This document shows, in pieces, positions 18,001 through 26,998 of a DNA stretch of 64,000 nt (position 1 is its first letter; each line of letters starts with the position of its first letter). A program made the position numbers and the translations under genes. Origin of the DNA: Singulisphaera sp045290345 (GTDB lineage: Bacteria; Planctomycetota; Planctomycetia; Isosphaerales; Isosphaeraceae). The stretch spans positions 8,680,001 to 8,744,000 of the forward strand of contig NZ_CP155447.1 of the NCBI RefSeq assembly GCF_045290345.1. The letters are read 5' to 3'. The notes beneath the pieces are model-generated. The model saw only the letters and a list, made by a program, of their open reading frames with translations. It was not told the DNA's origin and did no database searches.

Positions 18001-18578
18001 GAACCGACGACTCCTGGCCCTTGTCGTGCGGAACGGCCTTCAAGGAGTGGGCTGGGGTTTGCGAAGCACTCACGGCCGGAAGGCAGTCGTTGATCCTCCG
18101 CAAAGGGGGGATCGCCGAAGGGCCGGGGGGCTTCGTTCCCGAACACAGGTGGTTCTGGCTCTACCCGACTCACGTCCATGAGGCGGAACAGGGACTTCGC
18201 GTCCCCAGGGATCCGACGCTCGTTTCCAGCGCGGCCGCTGACGTTGTCGAGGTGCGGTCTCTGGTGGAAACCGGCCCGATCGGCTGGGTCGATCGAATCG
18301 ACCGGCTCGCTGATCTTGAAGAACTTCATGTCTGGAACGAAGCGACGTTGGATCGACGATTCCACTATCGAAAACCAGGACTGTGGGTCCTCGGTGTTCG
18401 GGTCTATCGTCGTGAGGAACCGTGGCTCGTTCCCGTGACTCACGAACACGCGGGGTGCAAGACCTGGGTTCCCCTCGACCCAGCTTTAGAAACGGACGGG
18501 GTCGTCCCTGTTCTCGGCGACCAGGAATATCACCAGGTCATGGACCACATCCGCACGACGCTGAATAACGCACGATGA
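17997..18578 (+). CDS. DUF1802 family protein
   Basis: A 193-aa cytoplasmic protein of the DUF1802 family, recognised by AFKEWAGVCEALTAGRQSLILRKGG near the N-terminus and FWLYPTHVHE at about residue 55. The family has no established biochemical role; in some genomes members neighbour nucleic-acid or restriction genes. Here it is locked between gpsA and the rhomboid gene by ATGA overlaps at both ends (17997-18000 and 18575-18578), implying coupled translation. No signal peptide or membrane segment is present. Confidence 0.85.
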   Translation: MRTDDSWPLSCGTAFKEWAGVCEALTAGRQSLILRKGGIAEGPGGFVPEHRWFWLYPTHVHEAEQGLRVPRDPTLVSSAAADVVEVRSLVETGPIGWVDRIDRLADLEELHVWNEATLDRRFHYRKPGLWVLGVRVYRREEPWLVPVTHEHAGCKTWVPLDPALETDGVVPVLGDQEYHQVMDHIRTTLNNAR

Positions 18579-19813
18579 CGAATGCCGAGCCGCCCAAACG
18601 TCTGCTCCAGGTGCTCCTCGAAGATGCGAAAGACTTCCCGGCCACGATGTTCCTGGGAACCGTCTGGGTGATCGTGTTCGGGCTCATGATTGCCTTTCGC
18701 CTGATGAGTACCGCTCCCCTCCCCTCCCTCCAGACCCTCTTGCTTGGCAACATCGGTGGCGCCCATTCCTTCGGCGACCTGAGTCTCAACGAGCTCTACC
18801 GCGGCGAAATCTGGCGTGTCGTTACTTGTACTTTTGTGCATTACAATTTGCTGCATCTGGGTATGAATCTTTATGGGTTGTACCAGCTCGGCAGCCTGGT
18901 GGAATCGTGGTACGGGGCGGGTCAATTTCTGGCGATCTACCTGGTGATTGGTGGAGGAGGCAACGTGGTCTCCGCGCTGCTCCGGCATGCGCAGGGCATG
19001 GAGCCTCGGATGCATTCGGGAGGTGGATCGACGGTCGTCTTGGGTCTTGTGGCCCTGTGCGCCGTGATGGGTTGGCGGGCGCGGTCGAGGATCGGCGACC
19101 ATCTTCGCGGGCAGATGGTCGGCATTCTAGTGTTCACGGCGATCCTGGGTCAGCTCCACCCGATGATCGACAACTGGGGCCATGCCGGCGGGGCCTTGGT
19201 CGGGGCCCTGGTCGGATTCATGCACCGGATCTTGATCCGCACGGCGGACCGCCCCGTGGCCTGGTGGGCCGGTCTACTGGCGAGTGTCGTGATGCTGCTT
19301 TGCGGAGCGGCTCAATGGCGCGACAGTCGGGTTGAGGCCTCTTATCGACCGCGGGTGCTGGCTGAAGAGAAACGGTTGAAGGCGATGGAACAGCTAACTT
19401 TTGAGCTCATCCGCTTGACGGGCTTCTATCAGCAGGTGGTGATGCGTTCCGAACTCGAACAGGCGGGTTTTGTCCCCAAGTCTCTGCTGGTTACGAATCA
19501 AAAGGCGACCCGGCCTGTGACTGTCGGCGCATCCATTCTCTTCAACGTTCCCTGGGCCACTCTCCGCGCGGAGCAAGCGCGGTATCAGGCCATCCTTGAA
19601 GCGGCCGCGCCGACTCTCGGGTCCTCGCCCACCGAGGACGACTTCCAGCAGGTTCGCCGACTCCTGGCCAAGGCGAGCGAGCGGCCGCCGACCAAGTTAG
19701 TGGCTCGCGGGTTTCAGTTTCATCTTGCGGCACTGATCCGGCGGGCCTCGCAGGATTTGCTGGCCGCTCAAGGCCGCCGGGCCGAGTTGGCCCGCAAGGC
19801 GGGAATCAACTGA
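18575..19813 (+). CDS. Rhomboid-family intramembrane serine protease
   Basis: A 412-aa membrane protein with a rhomboid core over about residues 20-230. Landmarks: GEIWRVVTCTFVH (conserved WR and the TM2 His), the HLGMNLYGLYQLG segment, a serine in SGGGSTVVLGL where the family GxSG motif is expected, and the catalytic His in NWGHAGGALVGALVG with glycine zipper spacing. The Gly after the presumed nucleophile is replaced by Thr (GGST). A cytoplasmic or periplasmic C-terminal helical region of about 170 residues (RPRVLAEEKRLKAMEQ...) follows, longer than in minimal rhomboids. It is translationally coupled to the DUF1802 gene. Substrates are unknown. Confidence 0.87.
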   Translation: MTNAEPPKRLLQVLLEDAKDFPATMFLGTVWVIVFGLMIAFRLMSTAPLPSLQTLLLGNIGGAHSFGDLSLNELYRGEIWRVVTCTFVHYNLLHLGMNLYGLYQLGSLVESWYGAGQFLAIYLVIGGGGNVVSALLRHAQGMEPRMHSGGGSTVVLGLVALCAVMGWRARSRIGDHLRGQMVGILVFTAILGQLHPMIDNWGHAGGALVGALVGFMHRILIRTADRPVAWWAGLLASVVMLLCGAAQWRDSRVEASYRPRVLAEEKRLKAMEQLTFELIRLTGFYQQVVMRSELEQAGFVPKSLLVTNQKATRPVTVGASILFNVPWATLRAEQARYQAILEAAAPTLGSSPTEDDFQQVRRLLAKASERPPTKLVARGFQFHLAALIRRASQDLLAAQGRRAELARKAGIN

Positions 19814-19853
19814 GCGGATTGCCTGACGCCTTGCTTCGGTTGGGCTCGAGGAA

Positions 19854-20495
19854 TCAGTCGTCGACCGGGCCACTCGTCTGCCAGGCGCCTTGACGGTGGC
19901 GCGGTCGTCCTCGGCGGGCGCGGAGCGCGGACACGAAATCGGTGATCGTCGTGATCTCCCCCGTGAAGTCGGTGTAGTAGCAACCGATCGCGTCTCGCTC
20001 GTGGCCATCGCTCGATCCGGTCGCTCCCATGGCGTGACGCTGGAGGACCGTCGCCGTCTTGTGGCGAGTCTCGGGGGTCACGTTGTTACTGACGAGCTCG
20101 AGGGCGTCGAACGAGGGACCGTGGACCGCGATCAACTCGTCGAACGGTTGGTCCCAGCGGAACGGATGGGCTGCGACGATCGCTGCGTTGTGGCCTCTGA
20201 CGACCTTGAGCAAGTCGGCCAGCCGCACTCCCGGGGGGGCTTCGTCGAGATTGGGGAGTCCGTAGACGAGAAAGTGGCCTTCCCGCGCAGAGACTTCGGC
20301 CCCGGAGAAAACGTGGAGACCGTTCGCCTGCGCGGCGAGCTCGGCGACTTCTTCGGGGTCCCACTGGAAGTCATGATCGGTGATCACGACGCCGTCGAGG
20401 CCGACGGCCTTGGCATGCTCGATCAAAACAAGCGGGTCGATCGAACTGTCTGGCGAATGGCGACTGGTATGTAAGTGGTGATCAAACTTGGGCAT
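19854..20495 (-). CDS. PHP-domain metal-dependent phosphoesterase
   Basis: A 213-aa PHP-domain protein, compact like the YciV/TrpH-type phosphoesterases (possible 3',5'-nucleotide bisphosphatase or RNase AM relatives). The metal-binding motifs are HHLHTSRHS near residue 6, VITDHDFQW near 38, FSGAEVSAREGHFLVYG near 63, VAAHPFRW near 108 and GSSDGHERDAIG near 162. It is the third gene of a minus-strand operon with the MBL hydrolase and LpxH-like genes, 32 bp after the latter. The specific substrate cannot be decided from the sequence. Confidence 0.87.
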   Translation of the reverse strand: MPKFDHHLHTSRHSPDSSIDPLVLIEHAKAVGLDGVVITDHDFQWDPEEVAELAAQANGLHVFSGAEVSAREGHFLVYGLPNLDEAPPGVRLADLLKVVRGHNAAIVAAHPFRWDQPFDELIAVHGPSFDALELVSNNVTPETRHKTATVLQRHAMGATGSSDGHERDAIGCYYTDFTGEITTITDFVSALRARRGRPRHRQGAWQTSGPVDD

Positions 20496-20527
20496 TTCTC
20501 AAATCCAAGAAGAAAAAAAAGAAGCAA

Positions 20528-21241
20528 TCAGCAGGTGAGCGAACTGGGAGCCGGTTCGACGACAAGGGCCGCGCCTGAGGAGTCGACCTTGACGAAACTC
20601 GACTGGCCGAACCAGCCACCGGGGATCATCAGGCGGGGCGCTGAGCCCGCGTCCTCGAATGAGCGGTGAATGTGACCGATCAGCACGAGGTCAGCCCGAC
20701 CGGCGCAGCTATCGACGTATCGGCGATAGGCGGCGAGCTGACGCATGTCGTCCAGTTCGCGGTTTTTCTCGTTTCGCCGTTCGAGTCGATGGTCGAAGGT
20801 CGTCGCGAGTTGTGACGGAAGGCTTCGGAAAGCGGTGAGGAAGGAACGGCTTTCCATCCAACCTTTCCAGACGGGGTGACCTCCGAGCGTATGGCCATGA
20901 CGGAGGTGGATCCGCAGGCCAAAGGCCTCGACCTCCAGAGGTTCAGGGGCGAACCGGGCCCCTACTTCATTTTCATAGAACGGGCCGAGCCACCCATCGT
21001 GGTTTCCAGGCATGATTGTGAGTTGACCGCCACGAATCCGGAAGTCCGCCAGCGCACGAAGGCCTTGGCAAGACTTCAGGCCGGTTTGATACTGGCGAGC
21101 CGCGAACCAGAAGTCGCAGAGGTCCCCCACGATCGTCAGGCTGTCGTCGTTGCCGAGGCTCTCGACCCAGCTTGCGAAGCGTTGGTCGCGTTCGGGGCGG
21201 TCGAGGCGCAGGTGGACGTCGCTGGTAAAATAGGACGACAC
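20528..21241 (-). CDS. LpxH-like metallophosphoesterase
   Basis: A 237-aa calcineurin-like phosphoesterase resembling UDP-2,3-diacylglucosamine hydrolase (LpxH), which makes lipid X during lipid A synthesis. Metal-site motifs: SDVHLRLD at 7-14, VGDLCDFWF near 38, MPGNHDGWLG near 77, RHGHTLGG near 112 and IGHIHRSFED near 200, in the LpxH order. The start is GTG 21241 with GAGG about nine nt upstream, 12 bp after the MBL gene. LpxH-type function is plausible since planctomycetes encode lipid A genes, but no other lpx gene is nearby, so a different diester or pyrophosphate substrate is possible. Confidence 0.82.
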   Translation of the reverse strand: MSSYFTSDVHLRLDRPERDQRFASWVESLGNDDSLTIVGDLCDFWFAARQYQTGLKSCQGLRALADFRIRGGQLTIMPGNHDGWLGPFYENEVGARFAPEPLEVEAFGLRIHLRHGHTLGGHPVWKGWMESRSFLTAFRSLPSQLATTFDHRLERRNEKNRELDDMRQLAAYRRYVDSCAGRADLVLIGHIHRSFEDAGSAPRLMIPGGWFGQSSFVKVDSSGAALVVEPAPSSLTC

Positions 21242-21253
21242 GACAAGAAGACC

Positions 21254-22135
21254 TCAGAACGGGAGTATGGGCCCCTGCGCGGCCGCCGTAGCCACTCGCC
21301 GTCGAGTGGGGGTGACGACGACGTTGGGAAACGCGGTGGCCTGGGTGGCGGCGTGAACGGCCACTCTCCGGCCGCTGGCCCGAATCGCCGCGCGGGCGGT
21401 ATCCGTAGCCAGGGTTGGGTGATTACACTGCTGGCTCAGGTGGAGCAAGACGACGTGGCGCACCGATCCCGGACTCGACCGATCGAGCACGGCGGTGATG
21501 AACTGGGCCCCTTGGTGATTCGACAGATGCCCCCAGTCGCCGAGGTTCCGCGCGATCAAGGCGTAGGACCGGGGCGACTGGCGCTGCATTTCGACGTCGT
21601 GGTTGAATTCCACCCCCAAGAGGTCGACCTGAGCCAGTGCGTCGGCCATCTCGTCGGTCCAGCTTCCGGTGTCCGCCACGTACCCCATTGCGATCGACCG
21701 GGCACCGCGAGCCGGCTTCGCTTCGACGCGGAAGCCGAATGTGGGCCCGCCGTCGTGCCGCAGTTCGAGCGGCTCGATCCGGAGGCCGGTCGGCGTGAGG
21801 AACGGTCGCTCGTCGTAATGACGAACCAGCCCCGCTCGCTCGAGGTGTTGAAATCCGGGCCTCCGGCCCAGTTGCTGGCGATGTCCCTCATGGCAGTAGA
21901 GGGCGACTCGCAGGCGGGACATCTGCGCCAAGGTGGCGTCGTTGACGTGGTCTGTGTGAGTGTGGGTCAGGATGGCCGAGGCGATTTGCTCCCACGACGA
22001 GCCCACGCTTTCCAACCGGCGAGCCAGGGCGCGCGGACCGAGCCCCAAATCGAGAAGGAAGCCCGAACCTCCCGTCTGGACCAGGGTTGCATTCCCCTGT
22101 GAACCGCTCGCTAAGACGGCAATCTGAACGGACAT
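21254..22135 (-). CDS. MBL-fold metallohydrolase (YycJ/WalJ-like)
   Basis: A 293-aa metallo-beta-lactamase-fold hydrolase. The N-terminus VQIAVLASGSQGNATLVQ and the HxHxDH motif in LTHTHTDHVND (near residue 60) match the YycJ/WalJ type, which are predicted phosphodiesterases or nucleases. Further metal ligands are suggested by GYVADTGSW and EFNHDVEM and by GHLSNHQGAQF near 230, typical of this subgroup. ATG 22135 has GAGGAAAG about nine nt upstream; the upstream open frame is discarded. It is the first gene of the MBL-LpxH-PHP operon. All three are metal-dependent phosphoesterase folds. Confidence 0.87.
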   Translation of the reverse strand: MSVQIAVLASGSQGNATLVQTGGSGFLLDLGLGPRALARRLESVGSSWEQIASAILTHTHTDHVNDATLAQMSRLRVALYCHEGHRQQLGRRPGFQHLERAGLVRHYDERPFLTPTGLRIEPLELRHDGGPTFGFRVEAKPARGARSIAMGYVADTGSWTDEMADALAQVDLLGVEFNHDVEMQRQSPRSYALIARNLGDWGHLSNHQGAQFITAVLDRSSPGSVRHVVLLHLSQQCNHPTLATDTARAAIRASGRRVAVHAATQATAFPNVVVTPTRRRVATAAAQGPILPF

Positions 22136-22412
22136 TGCGGCGGTCTTTCCTCGGAAACCGATCAGCTCGAGTCCCTTGCAAGCCACCACTAGTTTACGGG
22201 AGTCGAATCTCTTGGGCAAGACGAGGGATAGGGCGAGCGGAGCGATCGCGATCGGGATGAGTTGGGGGGAAGGGAAGCCGGGGCGAGTTGCGTCCGGGCC
22301 GGGTTGGCCGTTGAATCGGGGCGACGTTACTTCCGAGTGTGTCCTAAGCTCTCATTTGGATAGGTAGCAAATGGAAGCAGGGCCAGGGCCGGTCGATCCA
22401 GGGGAGTGACCC

Positions 22413-22931
22413 ATGAGCGACGACTCGGATCGTTTGAAGTTTCAATGGATCGGAGAGAAATCGATTCGTTTCGATTTGCCTCCTCAGGATGACGAACCGG
22501 AAAGGGCCCAAAAAGGTCTGCTCGACCTCTTCCGCGCGTGGATCGCCCAGACGACCCAGGACCGCCGAGTGATGCCGCGGCACAAGACGAGGCCGTGCGA
22601 GGTCTGGCTCGGCTGGAAACAGGGCGAGGATACCTTCTTCGCGAACTCGGCCCGCATGGTCGACATCAGTCGAGGGGGAGCCCAGCTTCTGGTAGTTGCT
22701 CCTCCCAGGGAGGCGTCGAAGGTCTGGATCTGTCTGGGCGAGCCCGACCCGGGCGAATGCCTGGAAGCGACCGTCCTCGAGGTCCGGAGAGCACGCCAGA
22801 ACGTCTCGACCGTTCGGCTTGCGTTCAGCGAGCCTTGCCCCCACCACTTCTTCGAGGCGGCCGTCTGTATTCTTTCCCCTTCCGATACACCCAGCGCCTC
22901 GTTGCTCGAAGCCGGCGGTGAGGAAGGATAG
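22413..22931 (+). CDS. PilZ-domain protein (candidate cyclic-di-GMP receptor)
   Basis: A 172-aa cytoplasmic protein with a PilZ domain at about residues 50-155. The c-di-GMP-binding elements are recognisable: the basic RxxxR-type stretch MPRHKTRP (near 51-58) and MVDISRGGAQLL (near 86-97), matching the (D/N)xSxxG motif. There is no attached catalytic domain, so it would act as a stand-alone receptor or adaptor. The start ATG 22413 follows GGGGAGTGACC. It is upstream of the large secreted protein in the same direction but separated by 188 bp. Confidence 0.82.
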   Translation: MSDDSDRLKFQWIGEKSIRFDLPPQDDEPERAQKGLLDLFRAWIAQTTQDRRVMPRHKTRPCEVWLGWKQGEDTFFANSARMVDISRGGAQLLVVAPPREASKVWICLGEPDPGECLEATVLEVRRARQNVSTVRLAFSEPCPHHFFEAAVCILSPSDTPSASLLEAGGEEG

Positions 22932-23119
22932 AACCTCGCACGGACAGCCAATACGTGCCGATCGCGACGACTGAGACGCCGTAACGCAGTTCAATCCCGC
23001 CAATTTTTTCTCGTTCTCTTTTCCTGTTGTATCTTTTGGATGATCGCGATCCATCGCCGCCGGGTGATCCGGCGCTCGGGGTGGTTCCACTTCAGAGCCT
23101 TGACGCAACGTCAAAGAGA

Positions 23120-26100
23120 ATGGCCATGAGTCAAAACCGCCTTCGTTCGCCGTTCGCACGTGACCGCCATCGCCGAGCCGTCGCCCTCCCGCTTCAAGTT
23201 GAGGCGATGGAGAGGCGCCAACTCCTGGCGACGATTATCGTGACCACGGCCCTGGACGAGAATAATCCGGCGGACTTGACGATCTCGCTTCGCGAGGCGA
23301 TCTCGCTGACCAACGGGACCTTGGCGGTTGCCGATCTGAATCCGCTCGTCCAGTCGCAGGTGATCGGTACTCCGAGCACCTCCGCGCAGGATTCGATCGA
23401 ATTCGCGATCCCAGGGATCGGCCTGCAGACAATCTTCCCAACCTCCGCGCTTCCCGCGATCACGCACCCGGTCAATATCAACGGCTATGGGCAGAGTGGC
23501 GCGGCGGCGAACGTGCCGGAGAATACCGATATCGATCGGGCGATGTTGACCGTCCGCATCGACGGTTCGCTGGCCGGGGCCGCGGTGAACGGCCTGACGA
23601 TCAACTCGCGCAACTCCGTCGTCTCCGGCCTTGAGATCGTGAACTTCCAGGGCCATGGGATCGAGATCTCCGGCGCGAACTCCGAGGGAAACTGGCTCTT
23701 CGGGAACTTCATCGGGACCTCGACCGACCCCACGAATGGTCGCAACTTTCCCACCGGTTTGAGCAACGGACAGTCCGGCTTGTACATCACTTCCTCCAAC
23801 AACCGAGTTGGCGGTAACAATCCGGGCCTGCGCAACGTCATCGCTGGAAATCAGGTCGGCGTAACCATCTCTGGGGCGGGAGGGACGGGCAATCTCCTCC
23901 AAAATAATTACATCCTGGATAACGTGAACCAGGGTGTCCTGGTCTCCTCCTCCAACAACACCATTGGTGAAGCGTTGGTCGGGGGGGGCAACATCATCTC
24001 CGGTAACGGTACGCAAGGCGTGAAGGTGACCGGGGGGCCAGATGTTCAAGGCAACTTGATCGTCGGCAACGATATTGGCACGGACATGGGCGTCGGGACC
24101 GGCGCGACGAAACGTCCCAAGGGGCTGGACCCCAGGCCCAACGGCGCTGAAGGCATTTTGATCGAGAACTCGCCGAACAACACGATTGGGAGTCTGATTG
24201 CCGCCGGCAAGAACGTCATTGCTGCCAATCAGGCCGATGGAGTGCTGATTCAGGGAGCCGCCGCAACCGGCAATCGCTTGTTGAATAACTGGATCGGCTT
24301 CAATATCTCCAATAACCTCGAATCGTTGTTCATCCCCAACAACTTCGATGGCATCCACATCAAGTCAGCCAACACTTTGATTGGCGATGGGTCGGTCGCG
24401 GGGATCAACGTCGTTGCCAACAATCGCAAGCATGGCATCAGACTGGATGGCCCAGGAGCGACCGGCACGCAAATCCGCGGCAACATCATTGGGCTGAACC
24501 CCGGCGGTGGCAGCGATTTCGGTAATACCCTCGATGGGATCCATGTCGAGGATGCTGCGAATAACCTGATCGGTGGGACGAATCCGGGTGACCGCAACAC
24601 GATTTCGGGCAATAACAACGGAATTGTGATCCTCAACACCGGGACGTTCGGCCCCGGCGCCGCCGCTGGGAACATCATCCAGGGGAACTTCATCGGCACC
24701 GGGACCGACGGCGTCAGCGACCTCGGTAACGCCGTCGACGGCATCATCCTCCGCAATGCTCCGCGAAACACGATCGGCGGTGACGTGTCGGGGGCGGGCA
24801 ATGTCATCGCGGGGGACAACCGGGGTGTGAGGATCAGCGGCCCAGGCGCGTTGGGCAACCTCGTGCAAGGGAACTTCATCGGCACCGACCAAACCGGTAC
24901 GGCCGTCATCCATAACAAGATCGACGGCATCATCATCACCGATGGTGCGTCGAGCAATACGATCGGTGGCGCCCGCCCGAGTGCCGGCAATACGATCGCC
25001 TTCAACGTGGGAAACGGCATTCGGGTCGAGTCAGGCTCTGATAACGTCTTGCTCTCGAATAGCATCTACTCGAATACCCAGCTTGGCATCAACCTCGTCG
25101 GCGGTATCGAAGATCCCTTCGGCGTGACGGCGAATTCGCCAGGCGGCCCGCACGTCGGCGCGAATCGGCTCCAGAACTATCCAATCCTCACGGCTGTCGC
25201 CCCCAGCGGGAACTCCACGTTCGTGCAAGGCACGTTCAGCGGTACTCCGAATACGAGCTTCACGGTCCAGTTCTTTTCGAGCCTGGCCAAGGAGCTCTCG
25301 GGCTTCGGCCAAGGGAAGACATTGCTCGGAACGTCGACGTTGATGACCGACGCTTCGGGAAACGCCACCTTCGCCCTCAACGTGCCGGTCGCCGTCCCTT
25401 CAGGACAGTTCGTCACGGCGACGGCGACCGACCCCACGGGTAACACGTCAGAGTTCTCGAACTCGATGCCGAGCGTGCCGGTAACGATCCAGTTCGGGAG
25501 TCCGACGTTCAGCATCGGTGAGGGAGCAGCGAGCGCCACAATCACGATCACGCGCAGCGGTGGCATCGGAGGCGCTGTCGCGGTCAGCTTCGCGACCGGC
25601 GGCGGCACTGCGACGGCAGGCTCGGATTATACGCCTAGCTCGGGCTCCATTTTCTTCAACCCGGGCGAGACCATCAAGACGGTCACGATTCCGATCGCTG
25701 ACGACCAACTGCTCGAGGCGAACGAGACGATCTTTCTGACGTTGACCAACCCGACCAATGGCGCCACGCTGGGAAGCCCTGACACGGCGGTCCTGACGAT
25801 TGTCGATAACGAGCAGTCCGCCGTGCAGTTCAATGCGGCCACCTTTTCGGTGAATGAGAGAGCCGGAACGGCCACGATCACGGTCACCCGAAATAGCGGT
25901 GTCGGCACCTTGACTGTCGGCTACTTGACGAGCAATGGCACCGCGCAGGCCGGCACCAACTACACGAGCGCTTCGGGCCAGTTGACCTTCAGTGCCGGCC
26001 AGACGACCAGGACCTTCACGGTCCCGATTCTCAACGACAACCTGGCCAGCGGCGACAAGGTCGTGAACCTGACCCTCGTCAACCCGAGCCAGGGGATTCT

Positions 26101-26917
26101 CGGGGCGCCGAGCACGGCGGTCCTCACGATTCAGGACAGTGGCGTCGTGACCCCCGGTGGGCCCACACCGAATCCGAATCCGGGCAATCCCCCGACGAAT
26201 CCCAGTCCGAACCCCAACCGGAACCAGCCGGGTCCGTTGGTTCGGGATTTCCACCTTGTGGTTGGCACCGGAGGAGTCACGGGGATCCTGCTCACGTTTA
26301 GCGAGCCGCTCGACCCCGTCCGGGCTCGGAACGTAGCGAGTTATGGATTCGTTGTCGCCTCTGCCGGGTCGGACGGTTACCTCGGCACGCCGGACGACTT
26401 CAGCGTCCCCTTGGCGTCGGCCACATACAATCCAGCAAGTCTTCAAGTCTTATTGACTCCAGCAACTCCCTTGCGATTGAATAGCTTCACCCAACTGGTG
26501 ATCAACGGGAATCCGAGCGGTACCGTTGGTGTGACCAACGCCAACGGTGATCTGCTCGACGGCGATTCCAACGGCGTCAACGGCGGGGCTTACTCCGCGG
26601 TTTTTGGAGCGGGCAACCGCTTCTTCTACTCCGACCGAAACGGTGATCGCGTCTCGCTACGGCTGTCCCAAGGGGGCCTGATGGAGTTGCGCCGCGGGGT
26701 CGATGGAGAAGCCCATCAGCTACGCCTTGTCCAGACCGTGGCAGGTCGGAGCGTCCTCAAAGGAAGCGTCAAGCGTGCGCGAACAGGCGACGGTCGGACC
26801 TCGATCGGTGACTTGTCGGGTACTGCGGGCGTCAAGATTCGCTTGAATCGCTCGATCCGAGTCGCCAAGCTTTCCGCTACGAGCCTTCAGACGCCTCGCG
26901 GTCCTTACTCGCTCTGA
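23120..26917 (+). CDS. Giant secreted beta-helix / Calx-beta protein with LEPR-XLL-like N-terminus
   Basis: A 1265-aa secreted or surface protein. At about residues 30-38 MERRQLLAT resembles the LEPR-XLL motif at the N-terminus of many giant planctomycete surface proteins. TISLREAISLTNG is a CSLREA-type domain just after it. Residues about 130-720 carry many right-handed parallel beta-helix turns with repeated NxIGGT, GNFIGTD and GNVIAGN units, the style of pectate-lyase or adhesin beta-helices. Two Calx-beta domains follow (about 800-905 and 905-1010), with calcium-type EANETIFLTL and DYTP motifs. A Pro/Asn linker (PNPNPGNPPTNPSPNPN) leads to a roughly 240-residue C-terminal region that includes a Big-like domain. 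ATG 23120 or 23126 is the likely start. Probably an adhesin or cell-envelope protein. Confidence 0.88.
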   Translation: MAMSQNRLRSPFARDRHRRAVALPLQVEAMERRQLLATIIVTTALDENNPADLTISLREAISLTNGTLAVADLNPLVQSQVIGTPSTSAQDSIEFAIPGIGLQTIFPTSALPAITHPVNINGYGQSGAAANVPENTDIDRAMLTVRIDGSLAGAAVNGLTINSRNSVVSGLEIVNFQGHGIEISGANSEGNWLFGNFIGTSTDPTNGRNFPTGLSNGQSGLYITSSNNRVGGNNPGLRNVIAGNQVGVTISGAGGTGNLLQNNYILDNVNQGVLVSSSNNTIGEALVGGGNIISGNGTQGVKVTGGPDVQGNLIVGNDIGTDMGVGTGATKRPKGLDPRPNGAEGILIENSPNNTIGSLIAAGKNVIAANQADGVLIQGAAATGNRLLNNWIGFNISNNLESLFIPNNFDGIHIKSANTLIGDGSVAGINVVANNRKHGIRLDGPGATGTQIRGNIIGLNPGGGSDFGNTLDGIHVEDAANNLIGGTNPGDRNTISGNNNGIVILNTGTFGPGAAAGNIIQGNFIGTGTDGVSDLGNAVDGIILRNAPRNTIGGDVSGAGNVIAGDNRGVRISGPGALGNLVQGNFIGTDQTGTAVIHNKIDGIIITDGASSNTIGGARPSAGNTIAFNVGNGIRVESGSDNVLLSNSIYSNTQLGINLVGGIEDPFGVTANSPGGPHVGANRLQNYPILTAVAPSGNSTFVQGTFSGTPNTSFTVQFFSSLAKELSGFGQGKTLLGTSTLMTDASGNATFALNVPVAVPSGQFVTATATDPTGNTSEFSNSMPSVPVTIQFGSPTFSIGEGAASATITITRSGGIGGAVAVSFATGGGTATAGSDYTPSSGSIFFNPGETIKTVTIPIADDQLLEANETIFLTLTNPTNGATLGSPDTAVLTIVDNEQSAVQFNAATFSVNERAGTATITVTRNSGVGTLTVGYLTSNGTAQAGTNYTSASGQLTFSAGQTTRTFTVPILNDNLASGDKVVNLTLVNPSQGILGAPSTAVLTIQDSGVVTPGGPTPNPNPGNPPTNPSPNPNRNQPGPLVRDFHLVVGTGGVTGILLTFSEPLDPVRARNVASYGFVVASAGSDGYLGTPDDFSVPLASATYNPASLQVLLTPATPLRLNSFTQLVINGNPSGTVGVTNANGDLLDGDSNGVNGGAYSAVFGAGNRFFYSDRNGDRVSLRLSQGGLMELRRGVDGEAHQLRLVQTVAGRSVLKGSVKRARTGDGRTSIGDLSGTAGVKIRLNRSIRVAKLSATSLQTPRGPYSL

Positions 26918-26998
26918 GCGATGGAGCTTGCGAGGCCTACCTGGGGCGGACACTTGGCCTCGGTATTGAACGTTCCCATTAAAAAAACTAAATCATAT

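Noticed and set aside
20875..22102. 408-aa plus-strand ORF
   Set aside because: Antisense to the LpxH-like and MBL genes, which both have clear catalytic motifs.
23111..24358. 415-aa minus-strand ORF
   Set aside because: Antisense shadow of the repetitive beta-helix gene.
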